Made by a program: the position numbers and the translations under genes
Source: DATLMR01 sp035537555
Lineage (GTDB): Bacteria > Acidobacteriota > Blastocatellia > UBA7656
Assembly (NCBI GenBank): GCA_035537555.1
Contig: DATLMR010000042.1
Coordinates: 1-29,645 of the forward strand
DNA length: 29,645 nt
Reading direction: 5' to 3'
The notes under the pieces: generated by a model
What the model was told of the DNA's origin: nothing
Database searches by the model: none
What the model saw: the letters and a program-made list of their open reading frames with translations, nothing else
Part shown: positions 14,751 through 23,627 of the stretch, one piece after another
Layout: every line of letters begins with the position of its first letter
Numbering within the stretch: the stretch's first letter is position 1

Positions 14751-14870
14751 TTAGCGGACGGGCGCGACAATGCTCATAAAGGCGAGGATCATTCCCCGCA
14801 TCGGTAACAGGCCGGAAGGTTTGTTTTCTACGCTGTATGCGGCGCGGCTCCGAAGACCATTTTCTTTCAT
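14751..14870 (-). CDS. Possible 39-residue small ORF upstream of pilin set 2
   Basis: On the minus strand an ATG at 14870 preceded by GAGGG (4 nt spacing) opens 39 codons ending in TAA at 14751. The product is basic at first, with a hydrophobic C-terminal stretch (RGMILAFMSIVAPVR). It could be a leader peptide of the pilin operon, a small membrane protein or chance. Nothing else supports it. Confidence 0.25.
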   Translation of the reverse strand: MKENGLRSRAAYSVENKPSGLLPMRGMILAFMSIVAPVR

Positions 14871-15107
14871 CAAACCCTCAGCGGTCGCGGCTCAGGGCGG
14901 CGAATTACATTGATAGCCTGGTGCAGGCGTTCACTCTGAGATTGATGGCGGGGGCACAAGCCGGAGGTTAGAGAGAAAAGGGTGTTACTTTAAGCAGCAT
15001 ATTGGGAATCACGCGATCATAAAAAAGCGCCCGCACGAAGAGCCCCGCCCCGTAACCAGAGAGGCTGAGCGCGGTAAGCTCCGTCAGGTTGTTAAGGATA
15101 TGGGGAA

Positions 15108-15133
15108 ATGGCCGGATCTTTCAATCCGGCCAT
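15108..15133 (-). terminator. Hairpin terminator of pilin set 1
   Basis: ATGGCCGGAT (15108-15117) and ATCCGGCCAT (15124-15133) form a perfect 10-bp stem with a 6-nt loop. On the minus strand it is followed by TTCCCC and lies about 45 nt past the stop at 15177. The T tract is weak, so termination may be partial. Confidence 0.65.
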
Positions 15134-15176
15134 CAGCTCATGATTTGAACGAGAGGACGTTGATACGAGAACGGGT

Positions 15177-17258
15177 CTACTTGTTTTCGCGATACCAGTT
15201 CACGCCGGTAGCGGTCGGAATGCCGACTCCCGATAGGACGACCGAGCCATTGACGGCCGGTTTGCCGAGAGTGTATTTCGTGCCCGGGAAGAAGGGCGGA
15301 GAGAAGGTCCCGCCCTGGAATCGCACGTCGAAGAATACGTTTCTCGTGCTGAACCCGATGTTATTGATCTTCGCCTGAACGCGGCTCCCTACCAGAGTCC
15401 ACTTGTCCGAGCTGCTCAGCTTGGTCGTATCGCCGGTGAAAGTGATCGAGCCTTCGATCTCACCCGAGCCGTCATTGGAGGTGCTCTTGTTGAAGGCGAC
15501 GACGGCGGCGTGCATCTCCAGGCTGAGCCCGCCTCCCGCAACATAGCTTGAATTTGGATTCAACTCGACGTTGCCGTCATTGGTGAACAACCCGAGCACG
15601 TTCTTTTTATTGCTGTAGTTCGCTACCGGGTCTCCGAGCGCATCGACGACCGCGTCGCTATATTTGATATCGCCTGTCACGACGATGTCCCTCTGGGCGG
15701 TGATGGTCAGCGCGGTAGAGGGAGCGAGCGCAGGGACTTTGGTCGAGCCTTCGACGCCGCCCCGCAGGCTGGTGATGCTGCCGTTTACGAACAGGGAGAC
15801 GCCCGGCTTTGGCGACAGGGGGTTCGACTTGTCCGTGGGAACACCGGTGTATGTCCTGGTCTTGCTCCCTGCCGTGATGACGGTCTGGTTTGTCGCGGCG
15901 TTCACGCGAACGGTCGTTGTCGTAGAGCCTTGCTTGATCAAATAAAGCTGGTCGGCATTGTTCGTGCCGGTCGCCTTTAGCTGAATCTCGGCGTTGCCCT
16001 GCACGTAAATACCGGCCCCGCCGATCGTGCTGCCGTCGCTCGAAGAGACGTACACGCCGTCGGCGATCTTCCTATTCGATCCGTTTCCCGAAACCACAGG
16101 CTGTGCATTGGAGGCGTCGCGCAGGTTGACCGCGAGCGCGTCGGGAGTTACTCGGCCCGACGAGTCGAAGATGGCCAGGGATTTTCCCTGAGCGTCAACC
16201 GGCATACGGCCCGGCGGATCGACGGGCGTTCCATCAGACTTCAGGTCCCGGATGCCCGTCCCGTTTATCACCGCATACTCCTGCGAGAAATTATTGTCGG
16301 GAAGAGGAACCGCGTCGGTCCTCTTATAGCCTTCAGAGCTGATATTGATGCCCTTAACGTCGGCGGTGGGGATGGCTTTATGGCCCTGGCTGAAGTTGGT
16401 GCTGTCGTAGCGAATGTAGTCGTCCACCTGCGAGACGAGATTGGCGAAATTGACGGTCCGGCCGGAGTCGAATGAGAAGTGACTGTTCGTGTGCACGGGG
16501 CCTTTGAAGGTGCCGGCCGCCAGAAAGTTACTGGCGGTCGTATCTCCATTATCGAAGAACGCGCCGAAGCCGGAGAAGCTGAAGGCCCGGTCCGTGCCCG
16601 CGACCGCCGTATTCGTGAGCGTGAAGGAGGTAGTCATTCGCCCCGTCTCCACCACGACCGCGCTCGCGCCGGTATTGGTCCTGCCGGTTACTTTGATCGA
16701 GTAATTGATCCTTATATCTTCCCTTGCTATGGAAGGGTTGGCGGCGTCGGGTACGAACGTGATCAGGCGCGAGGTCGGAACTACGGCGACCTCGTAGCTG
16801 GTGCCGTTCAAAGCATCGAGCCTTGTCTTGCTGCCGGCGGCCTGCGTAAGCACGCCGACCCGATTCTTCACGTTCGTGTAGAACTGGTAATTCGGGCTCG
16901 TGACCGGATCGGGAATGACTTCGATATAGGGGAGCGCCCCGTTGGCCGGAATATTCGGCAGGCTATAATAGCCCCTGTTGCCGTAGTTGGCCGTACCGTT
17001 GGATATCTTGAGGAACTCTTCTTCGACGGCCCTGGCCAGAGCGCGCCTGCCGAGAGCTATACCGGCGTCGGCGGCGAAGAAGGCCTGCTCGCTGACACGC
17101 TGGCTCCTGGTTATCGAAGTGTCCGTGGTGGCGGAAAAGACTACAGCCATTCCCAGCCCGAGGAGTATGGTAGAGACTAACAGCGCGGTCACCAGCGCTA
17201 TGCCGCCTTCGCTCTGACGCCGATCTTCGCAATGTCGATTTTTTTCATGGTCTATCAT
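15177..17258 (-). CDS. PilX-like/DUF4900 minor pilin, set 1
   Basis: At 693 residues this is the largest pilin-like protein here. The class III leader is cut after Gly19 (QSEGG, then IALVTALLVSTILLGLGMAV); mature residue 5 is Thr, as expected for a PilX/GspK-type protein that lacks Glu5. The PilX_N signature AFFAADAGIALGRRALARA is at about residues 60-78. The long periplasmic part is beta-rich with DUF4900-like features (GPVHTNSHFSF, GDIKYSDAV, GLFTNDGNVEL), like a right-handed beta-helix. It is the last gene of operon 1, with AGGTGA just upstream of the ATG. It probably works with the other set-1 minor pilins in pilus initiation or tip formation. Confidence 0.87.
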   Translation of the reverse strand: MIDHEKNRHCEDRRQSEGGIALVTALLVSTILLGLGMAVVFSATTDTSITRSQRVSEQAFFAADAGIALGRRALARAVEEEFLKISNGTANYGNRGYYSLPNIPANGALPYIEVIPDPVTSPNYQFYTNVKNRVGVLTQAAGSKTRLDALNGTSYEVAVVPTSRLITFVPDAANPSIAREDIRINYSIKVTGRTNTGASAVVVETGRMTTSFTLTNTAVAGTDRAFSFSGFGAFFDNGDTTASNFLAAGTFKGPVHTNSHFSFDSGRTVNFANLVSQVDDYIRYDSTNFSQGHKAIPTADVKGINISSEGYKRTDAVPLPDNNFSQEYAVINGTGIRDLKSDGTPVDPPGRMPVDAQGKSLAIFDSSGRVTPDALAVNLRDASNAQPVVSGNGSNRKIADGVYVSSSDGSTIGGAGIYVQGNAEIQLKATGTNNADQLYLIKQGSTTTTVRVNAATNQTVITAGSKTRTYTGVPTDKSNPLSPKPGVSLFVNGSITSLRGGVEGSTKVPALAPSTALTITAQRDIVVTGDIKYSDAVVDALGDPVANYSNKKNVLGLFTNDGNVELNPNSSYVAGGGLSLEMHAAVVAFNKSTSNDGSGEIEGSITFTGDTTKLSSSDKWTLVGSRVQAKINNIGFSTRNVFFDVRFQGGTFSPPFFPGTKYTLGKPAVNGSVVLSGVGIPTATGVNWYRENK

Positions 17259-17274
17259 TGTTCACCTGCCAGTC

Positions 17275-18366
17275 TTAGAGGGGGACGGTGTTGTTTACCA
17301 GGTTGAGATTGCGCGGAGCGACTTCGAACCTGTGTGTCACCCGCCTGTAGCTCGGATTGCCCGGCGGCACATCGGGAGTCTCGGATTCGATTGTTATGAT
17401 CACCGAGCGGATGTTCCTGCGTGATGTGAGTGCTCCACTGTCCGCAAGGTCTACGCCGGGGTTGTCGACTACGGCTTCTTCAATCTTATTCGTAGCCGGG
17501 TTCTTCAGGATGACGCGGTACTGTATCTGCAGGTTTCTTATGCCGCGCGTGATGGCAAACCAGTCGGTCATGTTCTCTGTGCGGAGCAGTTCTCCCGTGT
17601 TCACGTTCAGGGAATAGCCGACGGTGCTGCCGAGCACCGTGACATACGAATCGTCGTAATCGGGCTCCTCGTCGGTCAGCACCGTTCCGAAGACGCTCGG
17701 AGGATTCAATTTCGGATTGTGAGCAATCTTTATGTCCCCGTTCCCGACTTGCTGCCCATTACCTGTCAGGTAGAAGGTCATCGCGTTGAACTCATCATAG
17801 ACGATGTACTGGCGAGGGTCTGCCGTGAACGCCTTATAGATGGACCGCGTCTGCGCCCGCCCGTCGGCGTCGATGTATTTATAAGAGAATTGCTGGTTCG
17901 CGCCGTTTCCCGCGCTCGCGACGTCGGACGGGAAATCGAGGAAGAACTCGGCGCTGCCGGCCGCCCTGCTGTCGACCCTGGCAACAGGCGCGAAAGGGTC
18001 TCCGTTGAGCATCATCATGGAATCCGGCTCGCCGTCCTTTCCGTCGCTGCAGAAGATCGCCGCGAGATTGCCGTTGGCAACAGGCAGGCCCACGCCCGCC
18101 GCCTGAATGTCTCGCGTCAGCATGTCGATCGCGGTGCGGACGCTCTGGTTCATCTCGACGACTCCGGATTCGGTGACGAAGACTCTCTGGTTGCGATTGG
18201 CGATCGAGAAGATCACCGCCATGAGCCCGACCGTGAGCACGGCCGCCACGCAGACTTCGATGAGAGAGAAGCCGCCTTCGCCGTTGCGCGGCCTCGCCGC
18301 TCTCAGGCGCTCATCAGGATCCGCCAACGCTCCGTAATCGAGTCCGACTTTATACTTCGCCCTCAT
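17275..18366 (-). CDS. PilW-like minor pilin, set 1
   Basis: The 363-residue protein has a prepilin motif cut after Gly32 (GEGG, then FSLIEVCVAAVLTVGLMAV), with Glu5. The 32-residue leader is long, but no later start codon exists and AAGGAG lies 9 nt before the ATG. The PilW signature VVEMNQSVRTAIDMLTRDIQ follows the hydrophobic helix, then AAGVGLPVANG. The remaining 270 residues are beta-rich. It is longer than the set-2 paralogue (247 residues), but the fold order is the same. It is third in the operon, 18 bp after the PilV-like gene. Confidence 0.88.
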   Translation of the reverse strand: MRAKYKVGLDYGALADPDERLRAARPRNGEGGFSLIEVCVAAVLTVGLMAVIFSIANRNQRVFVTESGVVEMNQSVRTAIDMLTRDIQAAGVGLPVANGNLAAIFCSDGKDGEPDSMMMLNGDPFAPVARVDSRAAGSAEFFLDFPSDVASAGNGANQQFSYKYIDADGRAQTRSIYKAFTADPRQYIVYDEFNAMTFYLTGNGQQVGNGDIKIAHNPKLNPPSVFGTVLTDEEPDYDDSYVTVLGSTVGYSLNVNTGELLRTENMTDWFAITRGIRNLQIQYRVILKNPATNKIEEAVVDNPGVDLADSGALTSRRNIRSVIITIESETPDVPPGNPSYRRVTHRFEVAPRNLNLVNNTVPL

Positions 18367-18384
18367 GACCGTCTGCTCCTTAGT

Positions 18385-18867
18385 CTAGTTAGCCCGTACC
18401 GTGGCGAGCGTAGTGGATTCGGCCGCGCCGCTGTTTCTGCCCGCCTGCGTCGAGACGACTCGGACCGAAATTATGAACGTGTTGGGGAAGAGCGCATTGG
18501 TCTCCGATTCGATTCTCCAGAACCGGTTGTAGTGAACGGGATAGCCCGCCGGGATTTCATCATCGACCATGACCTGGCCCTCGTCACTGATCGACACCTT
18601 GTCGAAATAGTTTATCCCGCCCACCTTGACGCCCGCGTTCAAATTGCCCCCGACAGCGAGGCGAGGGAAGTTGGCCGGGAGGGCGTTCAACTCTTCAAGC
18701 TTCTGCTGCGCCAGCGCCGTCGTCGCGGTGAAATTCTTCACGAGTCGATTCTGGGAGATGGATAGAGTGAAGAGAGAAGCGAGGAAGAGCAGCCCGACCA
18801 TGCTTATGACCGAGGCGATGGCTACTTCAATAAGCGTGAATCCGTTTTCGTTGTTTTCCCTGTTCAT
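18385..18867 (-). CDS. PilV-like minor pilin, set 1
   Basis: The 160-residue protein has a short, typical class III leader cut after Gly9 (MNRENNENG, then FTLIEVAIASVISMVGLLFL) with Glu5. The PilV signature TATTALAQQKLEELNALP follows the transmembrane helix. The head ends with WRIESETNALFPNTFIISV, a beta hairpin common in the family. It lies 14 bp after the FimT-like gene, the same spacing as in set 2, and is translated from the same operon. Confidence 0.9.
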   Translation of the reverse strand: MNRENNENGFTLIEVAIASVISMVGLLFLASLFTLSISQNRLVKNFTATTALAQQKLEELNALPANFPRLAVGGNLNAGVKVGGINYFDKVSISDEGQVMVDDEIPAGYPVHYNRFWRIESETNALFPNTFIISVRVVSTQAGRNSGAAESTTLATVRAN

Positions 18868-18881
18868 GACTTCTCACCCTT

Positions 18882-19535
18882 TCAGTGTCCGTTCCCCGCC
18901 CTGGTATTGGAATTGCCGTTCGTGTTTCTGATATTGGCGTTCGTATTGCCGTCGGAGCTTTCGCTCGAACGCGGCGCTTGCGTGCTGGTCCACTCTCCGC
19001 CGGAGAGCCGGAAGGCTTGAACCCCTCCGACGCTCGTCATCGTCACGGCGTTATAGTCGCGCCCGTTGCCTAAGAAGATCGATACCGTCGCCCCGAAGGC
19101 CACGGTCGGGAATCCGCGTGAGTTGAAGTCCTGCCGGTAAAAGCCGCCACTCTGTTTGAACGAGACCACATTCGCCCCCGTGACTCCAGCGGGATTTGCC
19201 GTGACACCGGGCGGGCGCTGAAAGCTCACGCCTTCGGGGAGCGGAATGTACTCGACCGAGTTCACCGTTCCGTCCGCATTGAACATGACCACGCCCATCC
19301 TGCGGCCATTTATGTCCACCCCTATGGCCGAGGTCCGGTTCTGAGATACGGCCGTCATCTTGGCCCGCTTCATTGTATCGATCACCTGTCGCGTGGCTAT
19401 CGTCAGCCTGTGCGACCGCATCGCGTTCGTGATTCTTGGAACGGCAATCGCCCCGATGATTCCCGCGACCAGAACAACCAGCATTATTTCAAGCAGGGTG
19501 AATCCGGATTGGCTTTTGCCTTTAGTATGCCTCAT
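18882..19535 (-). CDS. FimT/GspH-like minor pilin, set 1
   Basis: This is the first gene of the upstream minor-pilin operon. Two ATGs (19538 and 19535) follow the AGGGGAG ribosome site; the second, at 6 nt spacing, is preferred. The prepilin site is GKSQSG, then FTLLEIMLVVLVAGIIGAIA, with Glu5 intact, unlike the set-2 paralogue. The GspH/FimT pattern ATRQVIDTMKRAKMTAVSQ follows the helix. The head covers about 60-185. The last 30 residues are a low-complexity Asn/Ser/Gly tail (NTNANIRNTNGNSNT). The protein is an inner-membrane minor pilin that probably helps prime pilus assembly. Confidence 0.9.
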   Translation of the reverse strand: MRHTKGKSQSGFTLLEIMLVVLVAGIIGAIAVPRITNAMRSHRLTIATRQVIDTMKRAKMTAVSQNRTSAIGVDINGRRMGVVMFNADGTVNSVEYIPLPEGVSFQRPPGVTANPAGVTGANVVSFKQSGGFYRQDFNSRGFPTVAFGATVSIFLGNGRDYNAVTMTSVGGVQAFRLSGGEWTSTQAPRSSESSDGNTNANIRNTNGNSNTRAGNGH

Positions 19536-19538
19536 CAT

Positions 19539-19971
19539 GAACTCCCCTGACCGGGGCTCTTTTGTGATGTGAGCCGGTCTGAAGAAAATCGCTACCTAAA
19601 TCTGATATGAATCGCCAGGGTCAATCCAAACAGCCGTGTAACCGCGTGAGCCGAATGCAAACCTGCGAGCAAGATAAGCGGCGGAAGAGTCTGACCACCG
19701 CCGCAAACATGAACGCATTTCCGTGCTTCAAGACCGGCTCATTCGAATTACCCGGACAACAGTTAGAGCAAAGGAGAGGCCAGCAGCAGGCGCGATACGT
19801 CTCTCTTCCCGTCGATCAACGTGAGCTCGGCAGGTGGGAACGATAAATGTAAAACGGGGTGATTTTCTTCCTAAAATGGGTGCCTCTTGCGCCGCGAATC
19901 GAACCTCGGCAAAAGGGTGAATCGGCACGAAGAGTCACGCATTCTGTAAAGCACAACCTAATTATAATGCG
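19539..19971. other. Intergenic region upstream of pilin set 1
   Basis: This 433-bp gap separates the glycosyltransferase operon from the first pilin operon. On the minus strand TTGACC near 19622 could be a -35 box, but no good -10 follows. TATAAT occurs on both strands near 19961-19968, far from any start. Short frames here lack ribosome sites. I see no convincing gene. Confidence 0.5.
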
Positions 19972-21621
19972 TTAGAATGACCGGTCGGTCAGATCATTGC
20001 GGATATAAAGCAGCAAAGTGACACCCGGGCGAAGCGCGTAAGCGCCTATGAGCCGGTATCTATCGCCAAGCGCCGCTTGAAGCTCGGGCTCTTGCGCGTC
20101 GGACGCTATCACGATGGCTTCGCTCGCCTGTTTTACCCCGCCGAAGTATCCCACCGCGCTGTAATTTCGCAGGTACCACGGGAGCGGCCAGTAATCGGGC
20201 GAGAGGATCGCTATCTGCGTGTCGAGGCCCGCGCCCTCGGCCCGCGCCCTCCGCTCGATCTCGTCCACCATCGACAGGAGCTCGCGATCTGTGTGCGCGT
20301 AGGGGTAAATGTAGCGGTCATCATCATAGTGAAAAAAGTTGAGCCTGATCGTTTGATAAGCGGAAACGGCCACGGCCGCGCATAAGATCGCGACCGCGAT
20401 CAAGCGGCTCTTTTCATAAATGGCGCTCACCGCATAGCCGCCCGCGATGGCCATCGGGATGATGAAATTCACGGCCAGCCACGGCGTCTTGTATGGGATC
20501 AGAGAGTAGGCCGCGAGCAGTCCGAAAGCCCAGAGGGCGACGAAGAGCGCGAAGCGATTGCCCCCGCGCCACAGGGAAATGACTCCTCCGAGCGCCCCGA
20601 GCGCAAGCACGCACGCCTCCTCCTGCGCGAGCCACCATAGATAGATATACCACTCGCGCACGTGGTTCTCCGTGCCCGTCCGCGCCCAGAACTCGAACGC
20701 CTTCAGAGCGTCGGTTACGCCCTTCAGATTTGTCAGAAATGAGGAATAGAAGAGAACGAAGACCAGGGCGAACAATTCCAGGGCGATCAGGAGCAGGGTG
20801 GCCGAGCGCCTCGCCCCGGCCCTCGCCCAGGTTCTCTCGCCCGGTTCTTTTTCGGACGGCCCCGATCGCCCGGCCTCGTCCTCGCGAAGAGCCATCCTGA
20901 TCCTGAAGTATATGCGCGTGCAGACGAGCGCCACCCCGAGCACGGCGAGGGAGACGATGGCCGTCTCTTTGGTCGTGAAAAGGAGCGCCGCCGAAATCGA
21001 AGCGAGCATCAGATGAAGCGCCCGTCCGCTATCGTAAAACCCGAGCAGCGCGACGACCAGGCCGAGCGTGAAGAAGACGAAGAGCGTTTCGTGAATGAAG
21101 TATCGAGAGTAGTAAACCGCGCCGGGCGAGAAGGCGACGAGCGCGGACGCGGCCAGAGCCCCGGGCGAACCTACATACCGACGCAGGCGGAGAAGGAGCC
21201 ACACGGTCGCGACTCCGAACAGGGCCGTGGCCGCGCGGATGGCGACAGTATTGAGCCCGAGGAGCAGAGCGGGCGCGAGGGTGAAATAATAGAGCGTCGG
21301 CCCGTGATAATTACTGGGGTCGTACCGGTACACGCCTTCGCGAAAGAGGCGCATCAGGAAGAGCCCGTTGACTCCCTCGTCGTGATGCAAAGGCTTCAGG
21401 CTCGGGTCGAAGAACCTGAGGATCGCGGCAGAGATCATGATGGAGACACTGAGTATGAGCCACGCGCGCTCGGGCACTTGAGTTCGATCGCCACTCTCGC
21501 CCTTCTCGCGAGCGGGTGGCGCGGCGGCTCTCTCTTCAGGGGCCGAGGGGCCTGCGCTTTTCAGGTCGAGCCCTCCGCTGAATATCTCAAGGCCCCGCGA
21601 TTTTATATAAGCGATACTCAC
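19972..21621 (-). CDS. Agl23-like (TIGR03663) membrane glycosyltransferase
   Basis: This polytopic membrane protein has the TIGR03663 signature RFFDPSLKPLHHDEGVNG, with the Asp-Glu pair in the first external loop that GT39/PMT-like GT-C enzymes use for catalysis. GPTLYYFTLAPALLLG and about ten further hydrophobic segments follow. The family is called flippase-activity-associated Agl23 and uses lipid-linked sugar donors. The start is set at GTG 21621, where GGAG lies 6 nt upstream. An upstream extension to 21771 would overlap the previous gene by 185 nt without a ribosome site. The chosen start overlaps that gene by 35 nt, which indicates translational coupling. Acceptor and sugar are unknown. 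The pilin operon directly downstream on the same strand suggests a surface target (inference). Confidence 0.85.
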   Translation of the reverse strand: MSIAYIKSRGLEIFSGGLDLKSAGPSAPEERAAAPPAREKGESGDRTQVPERAWLILSVSIMISAAILRFFDPSLKPLHHDEGVNGLFLMRLFREGVYRYDPSNYHGPTLYYFTLAPALLLGLNTVAIRAATALFGVATVWLLLRLRRYVGSPGALAASALVAFSPGAVYYSRYFIHETLFVFFTLGLVVALLGFYDSGRALHLMLASISAALLFTTKETAIVSLAVLGVALVCTRIYFRIRMALREDEAGRSGPSEKEPGERTWARAGARRSATLLLIALELFALVFVLFYSSFLTNLKGVTDALKAFEFWARTGTENHVREWYIYLWWLAQEEACVLALGALGGVISLWRGGNRFALFVALWAFGLLAAYSLIPYKTPWLAVNFIIPMAIAGGYAVSAIYEKSRLIAVAILCAAVAVSAYQTIRLNFFHYDDDRYIYPYAHTDRELLSMVDEIERRARAEGAGLDTQIAILSPDYWPLPWYLRNYSAVGYFGGVKQASEAIVIASDAQEPELQAALGDRYRLIGAYALRPGVTLLLYIRNDLTDRSF

Positions 21622-23539
21622 CTGCCTCTCCAACCTTAGTAAAGCGTTCGAAGAATGATTCACGCACCGGCATCTCAGCCGCTTCAAGAGGGCTGAGGAC
21701 GATATACTCGACGCGATAATATGCCAGCAACTCCTCAGCGCCGGGCTCTCCGTTATAGATGCGCCTGACATCGGCGGCCCGGTCCCTGTAGTCGATCCCG
21801 TGGGTCCATATGTGTCCCGGATAGCCCATAAGCGAGCGAGCGCCGCTCAACTGGGCCGGGTGATTATGGATCGGCGCATGGAGTATCAGGGCGCGCGGCG
21901 GCGCGACGGCCCGGATAACCTCGGCAAACTCAATTCCCTCCCTATCGAATATCATGGATTCGGGCACCCGTGAAAGGACTCGCCAGACATCCAGGCTTCC
22001 CGACAGAGTCATCGAGACGAGCAGCAGGACGGCGATCCGGCGCAGCCATCCTCCCCGCCTCCACAGCCGCGCCAGGAGCAGCGCGACGAGCGGCGCCGAG
22101 GCGACATACCAGTAGATAATTACCTTGATATTGTCCCATATCCACGGCGCGAGCTTGACCAGATTCGGGATGACGAAGCAAAGCAGGAAGGGCAGATAAA
22201 AGAGCAGCAGCTTGCGCCCGGCGACCCGCTCGCCACTCTTCCGGAAGAGCGCCGCGCAGAGCAAAGGGATGAACAGGCCGGTGTTCTTCAACCAGAAGAG
22301 GAAGAGGTTCTCTCCGCCTCTATCCCATCCCACGTGCCAGCCGAAGAAGCTTCGCGAATCGATCTGACTGCCTTGCATGACGTAGAACAACTGCGGCGCG
22401 GAGATCACGAGAGCCAGGCCGAAAAAAGCCGCCCACGCGCGCCACCCTCGGAAGAGCAGCGCGAGGCAGAGGGCCATCGCGAGGACCACCGCGAACGTGT
22501 GCGCGTGCACGAGCGGAAGCATTCCGGCGATTGCGCCCGCCGCGATCATGGGGCGCATCGAGACGGCTCCGGCCCTCTCGTCTTTCGGGCTGTCGCCGCC
22601 CCACTTCTCGCCGAGGGCTTGCCACCATAGAGTGAAGACGACGAGGGCAAGAGGCAGTCCGAGCAGGATGCTGTGCTGAGGTATGAGCAGGGACGTGATG
22701 ATGTTGCCCCACCGCCAGGAGGTGCCGGGCCGGATGGTGTAGTCTCGAATCAATTGGGTGAGCATGGGCAACACGCCGAGCTCGGTCGCGTGCGCCTCTT
22801 TTAATAGCAGGAGCCAGCCGAGGCCTCCGCTGAGCAGCACCAGAATGGGCGTAATCAACGCCGCGAGGCGGTCCCGGGTCAGCGCGAGCGCCCAGTTATG
22901 AAGCAAGCCGACGAGCGCGATTCCCACGATGAAGCTTTGAATGAAGATCGCTCGCTCCAGGCTTGCTCCCGCGAGCACGAGCATCGCCGTTATGAAGTCG
23001 GGCAGGAACGGGTAAGTGAACCCCGCGCCCGCATACATCGGGGCCTCCGGGGGGAAGTTCTGCCCGTAGACGAACCGGGTGACGATGCTGATGTGAAAAG
23101 GCAGGTCTCCGTAATTGTTCGCGACGCCCGTGAAGATTTCGCCGTCGCGCTCGAACATTGCGCGGTCGAAAAGCATGTAGAGAGCGACCGAGACAGAGGC
23201 GTAGAACGTGAAGTAGATCACGTCGCGACGGGTCGGCTGAGCCCCGAGCCTGCGAACGGAGTTGAGCGCTTTGAGCGCGTCCGCTCGCGCCCGCTCGCGG
23301 TAGCTACGGCCGAGCAGGAGCGCGAGCGGAGAGACCGTTACAGCCGCCGCGAGAAAGAGAGACCCTTGTGTGAAGCCGATCGCGGCGGCGAGGAAGAATC
23401 CCGCGATTCCCAGGACCGTCAGACCGAGGCACGCGCCCGCGCAGACGCGAGCGGCCGGAGACGATCTTTCGTCGTAGAGGTAAGTGGAGAGCGTTCCGCC
23501 CACAATCGCGTTCAACGCCAGCGCAAGGGCCAAAAGCAT
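21587..23539 (-). CDS. Polytopic membrane protein, GT-C-like
   Basis: The 650-residue protein has about 11 to 13 hydrophobic helices and a soluble C-terminal domain of about 130 residues. The first large loop holds an acidic segment (FERDGEIFTGVANNYGDLPF), as expected in GT-C glycosyltransferases. The loop with THGIDYRDRAADVRRIYNG and LLAYYRVEYIVLSPLE resembles C-terminal domains of other bacterial GT-C membrane proteins. I cannot name the family; the GT-C fold is inferred from architecture and from the overlapping Agl23-like gene. The start ATG at 23539 lacks a ribosome site, but TAGAAT lies 6 nt upstream. This would make the A of ATG the first transcribed base, a leaderless mRNA. Confidence 0.8.
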   Translation of the reverse strand: MLLALALALNAIVGGTLSTYLYDERSSPAARVCAGACLGLTVLGIAGFFLAAAIGFTQGSLFLAAAVTVSPLALLLGRSYRERARADALKALNSVRRLGAQPTRRDVIYFTFYASVSVALYMLFDRAMFERDGEIFTGVANNYGDLPFHISIVTRFVYGQNFPPEAPMYAGAGFTYPFLPDFITAMLVLAGASLERAIFIQSFIVGIALVGLLHNWALALTRDRLAALITPILVLLSGGLGWLLLLKEAHATELGVLPMLTQLIRDYTIRPGTSWRWGNIITSLLIPQHSILLGLPLALVVFTLWWQALGEKWGGDSPKDERAGAVSMRPMIAAGAIAGMLPLVHAHTFAVVLAMALCLALLFRGWRAWAAFFGLALVISAPQLFYVMQGSQIDSRSFFGWHVGWDRGGENLFLFWLKNTGLFIPLLCAALFRKSGERVAGRKLLLFYLPFLLCFVIPNLVKLAPWIWDNIKVIIYWYVASAPLVALLLARLWRRGGWLRRIAVLLLVSMTLSGSLDVWRVLSRVPESMIFDREGIEFAEVIRAVAPPRALILHAPIHNHPAQLSGARSLMGYPGHIWTHGIDYRDRAADVRRIYNGEPGAEELLAYYRVEYIVLSPLEAAEMPVRESFFERFTKVGEAGEYRLYKIAGP

Positions 23540-23545
23540 GGCCGT

Positions 23546-23551
23546 ATTCTA
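23546..23551 (-). promoter_or_regulatory. -10 box placing the start at +1 (leaderless candidate)
   Basis: On the minus strand TAGAAT is followed by 6 nt and then the ATG at 23539. This matches the TANNNT-to-start spacing known for leaderless genes, for example in Deinococcus. The -35 region is poor (TCGCAA at 17 bp). Confidence 0.45.
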
Positions 23552-23627
23552 GATTGCGGCTTTACTATTTGCGACTGGAATTCGCTTACCCGGCGATTTT
23601 TTGGCAGCCGCATCGAGCTTTACCGCT

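Larger units (their letters stand above)
14616..15176. other. Intergenic region between the two pilin operons
   Basis: This 561-bp gap separates the PilX-like gene of set 1 from the FimT-like gene of set 2. It holds the terminator of set 1 (15108-15133) and one possible 39-residue leader ORF (14751-14870). It must also contain the promoter of set 2. I could not identify a convincing -35/-10 pair there. Confidence 0.6.

Noticed and set aside
19607..19846. 79-codon plus-strand frame in the gap before pilin set 1
   Set aside because: No ribosome site, low-complexity Gln/Arg composition and no recognisable domain.
19886..19925. tRNA-like T-loop (GAGGTTCGATTCG on the minus strand)
   Set aside because: The stem does not pair properly and no anticodon or D arm can be placed upstream, so it is not a tRNA gene.
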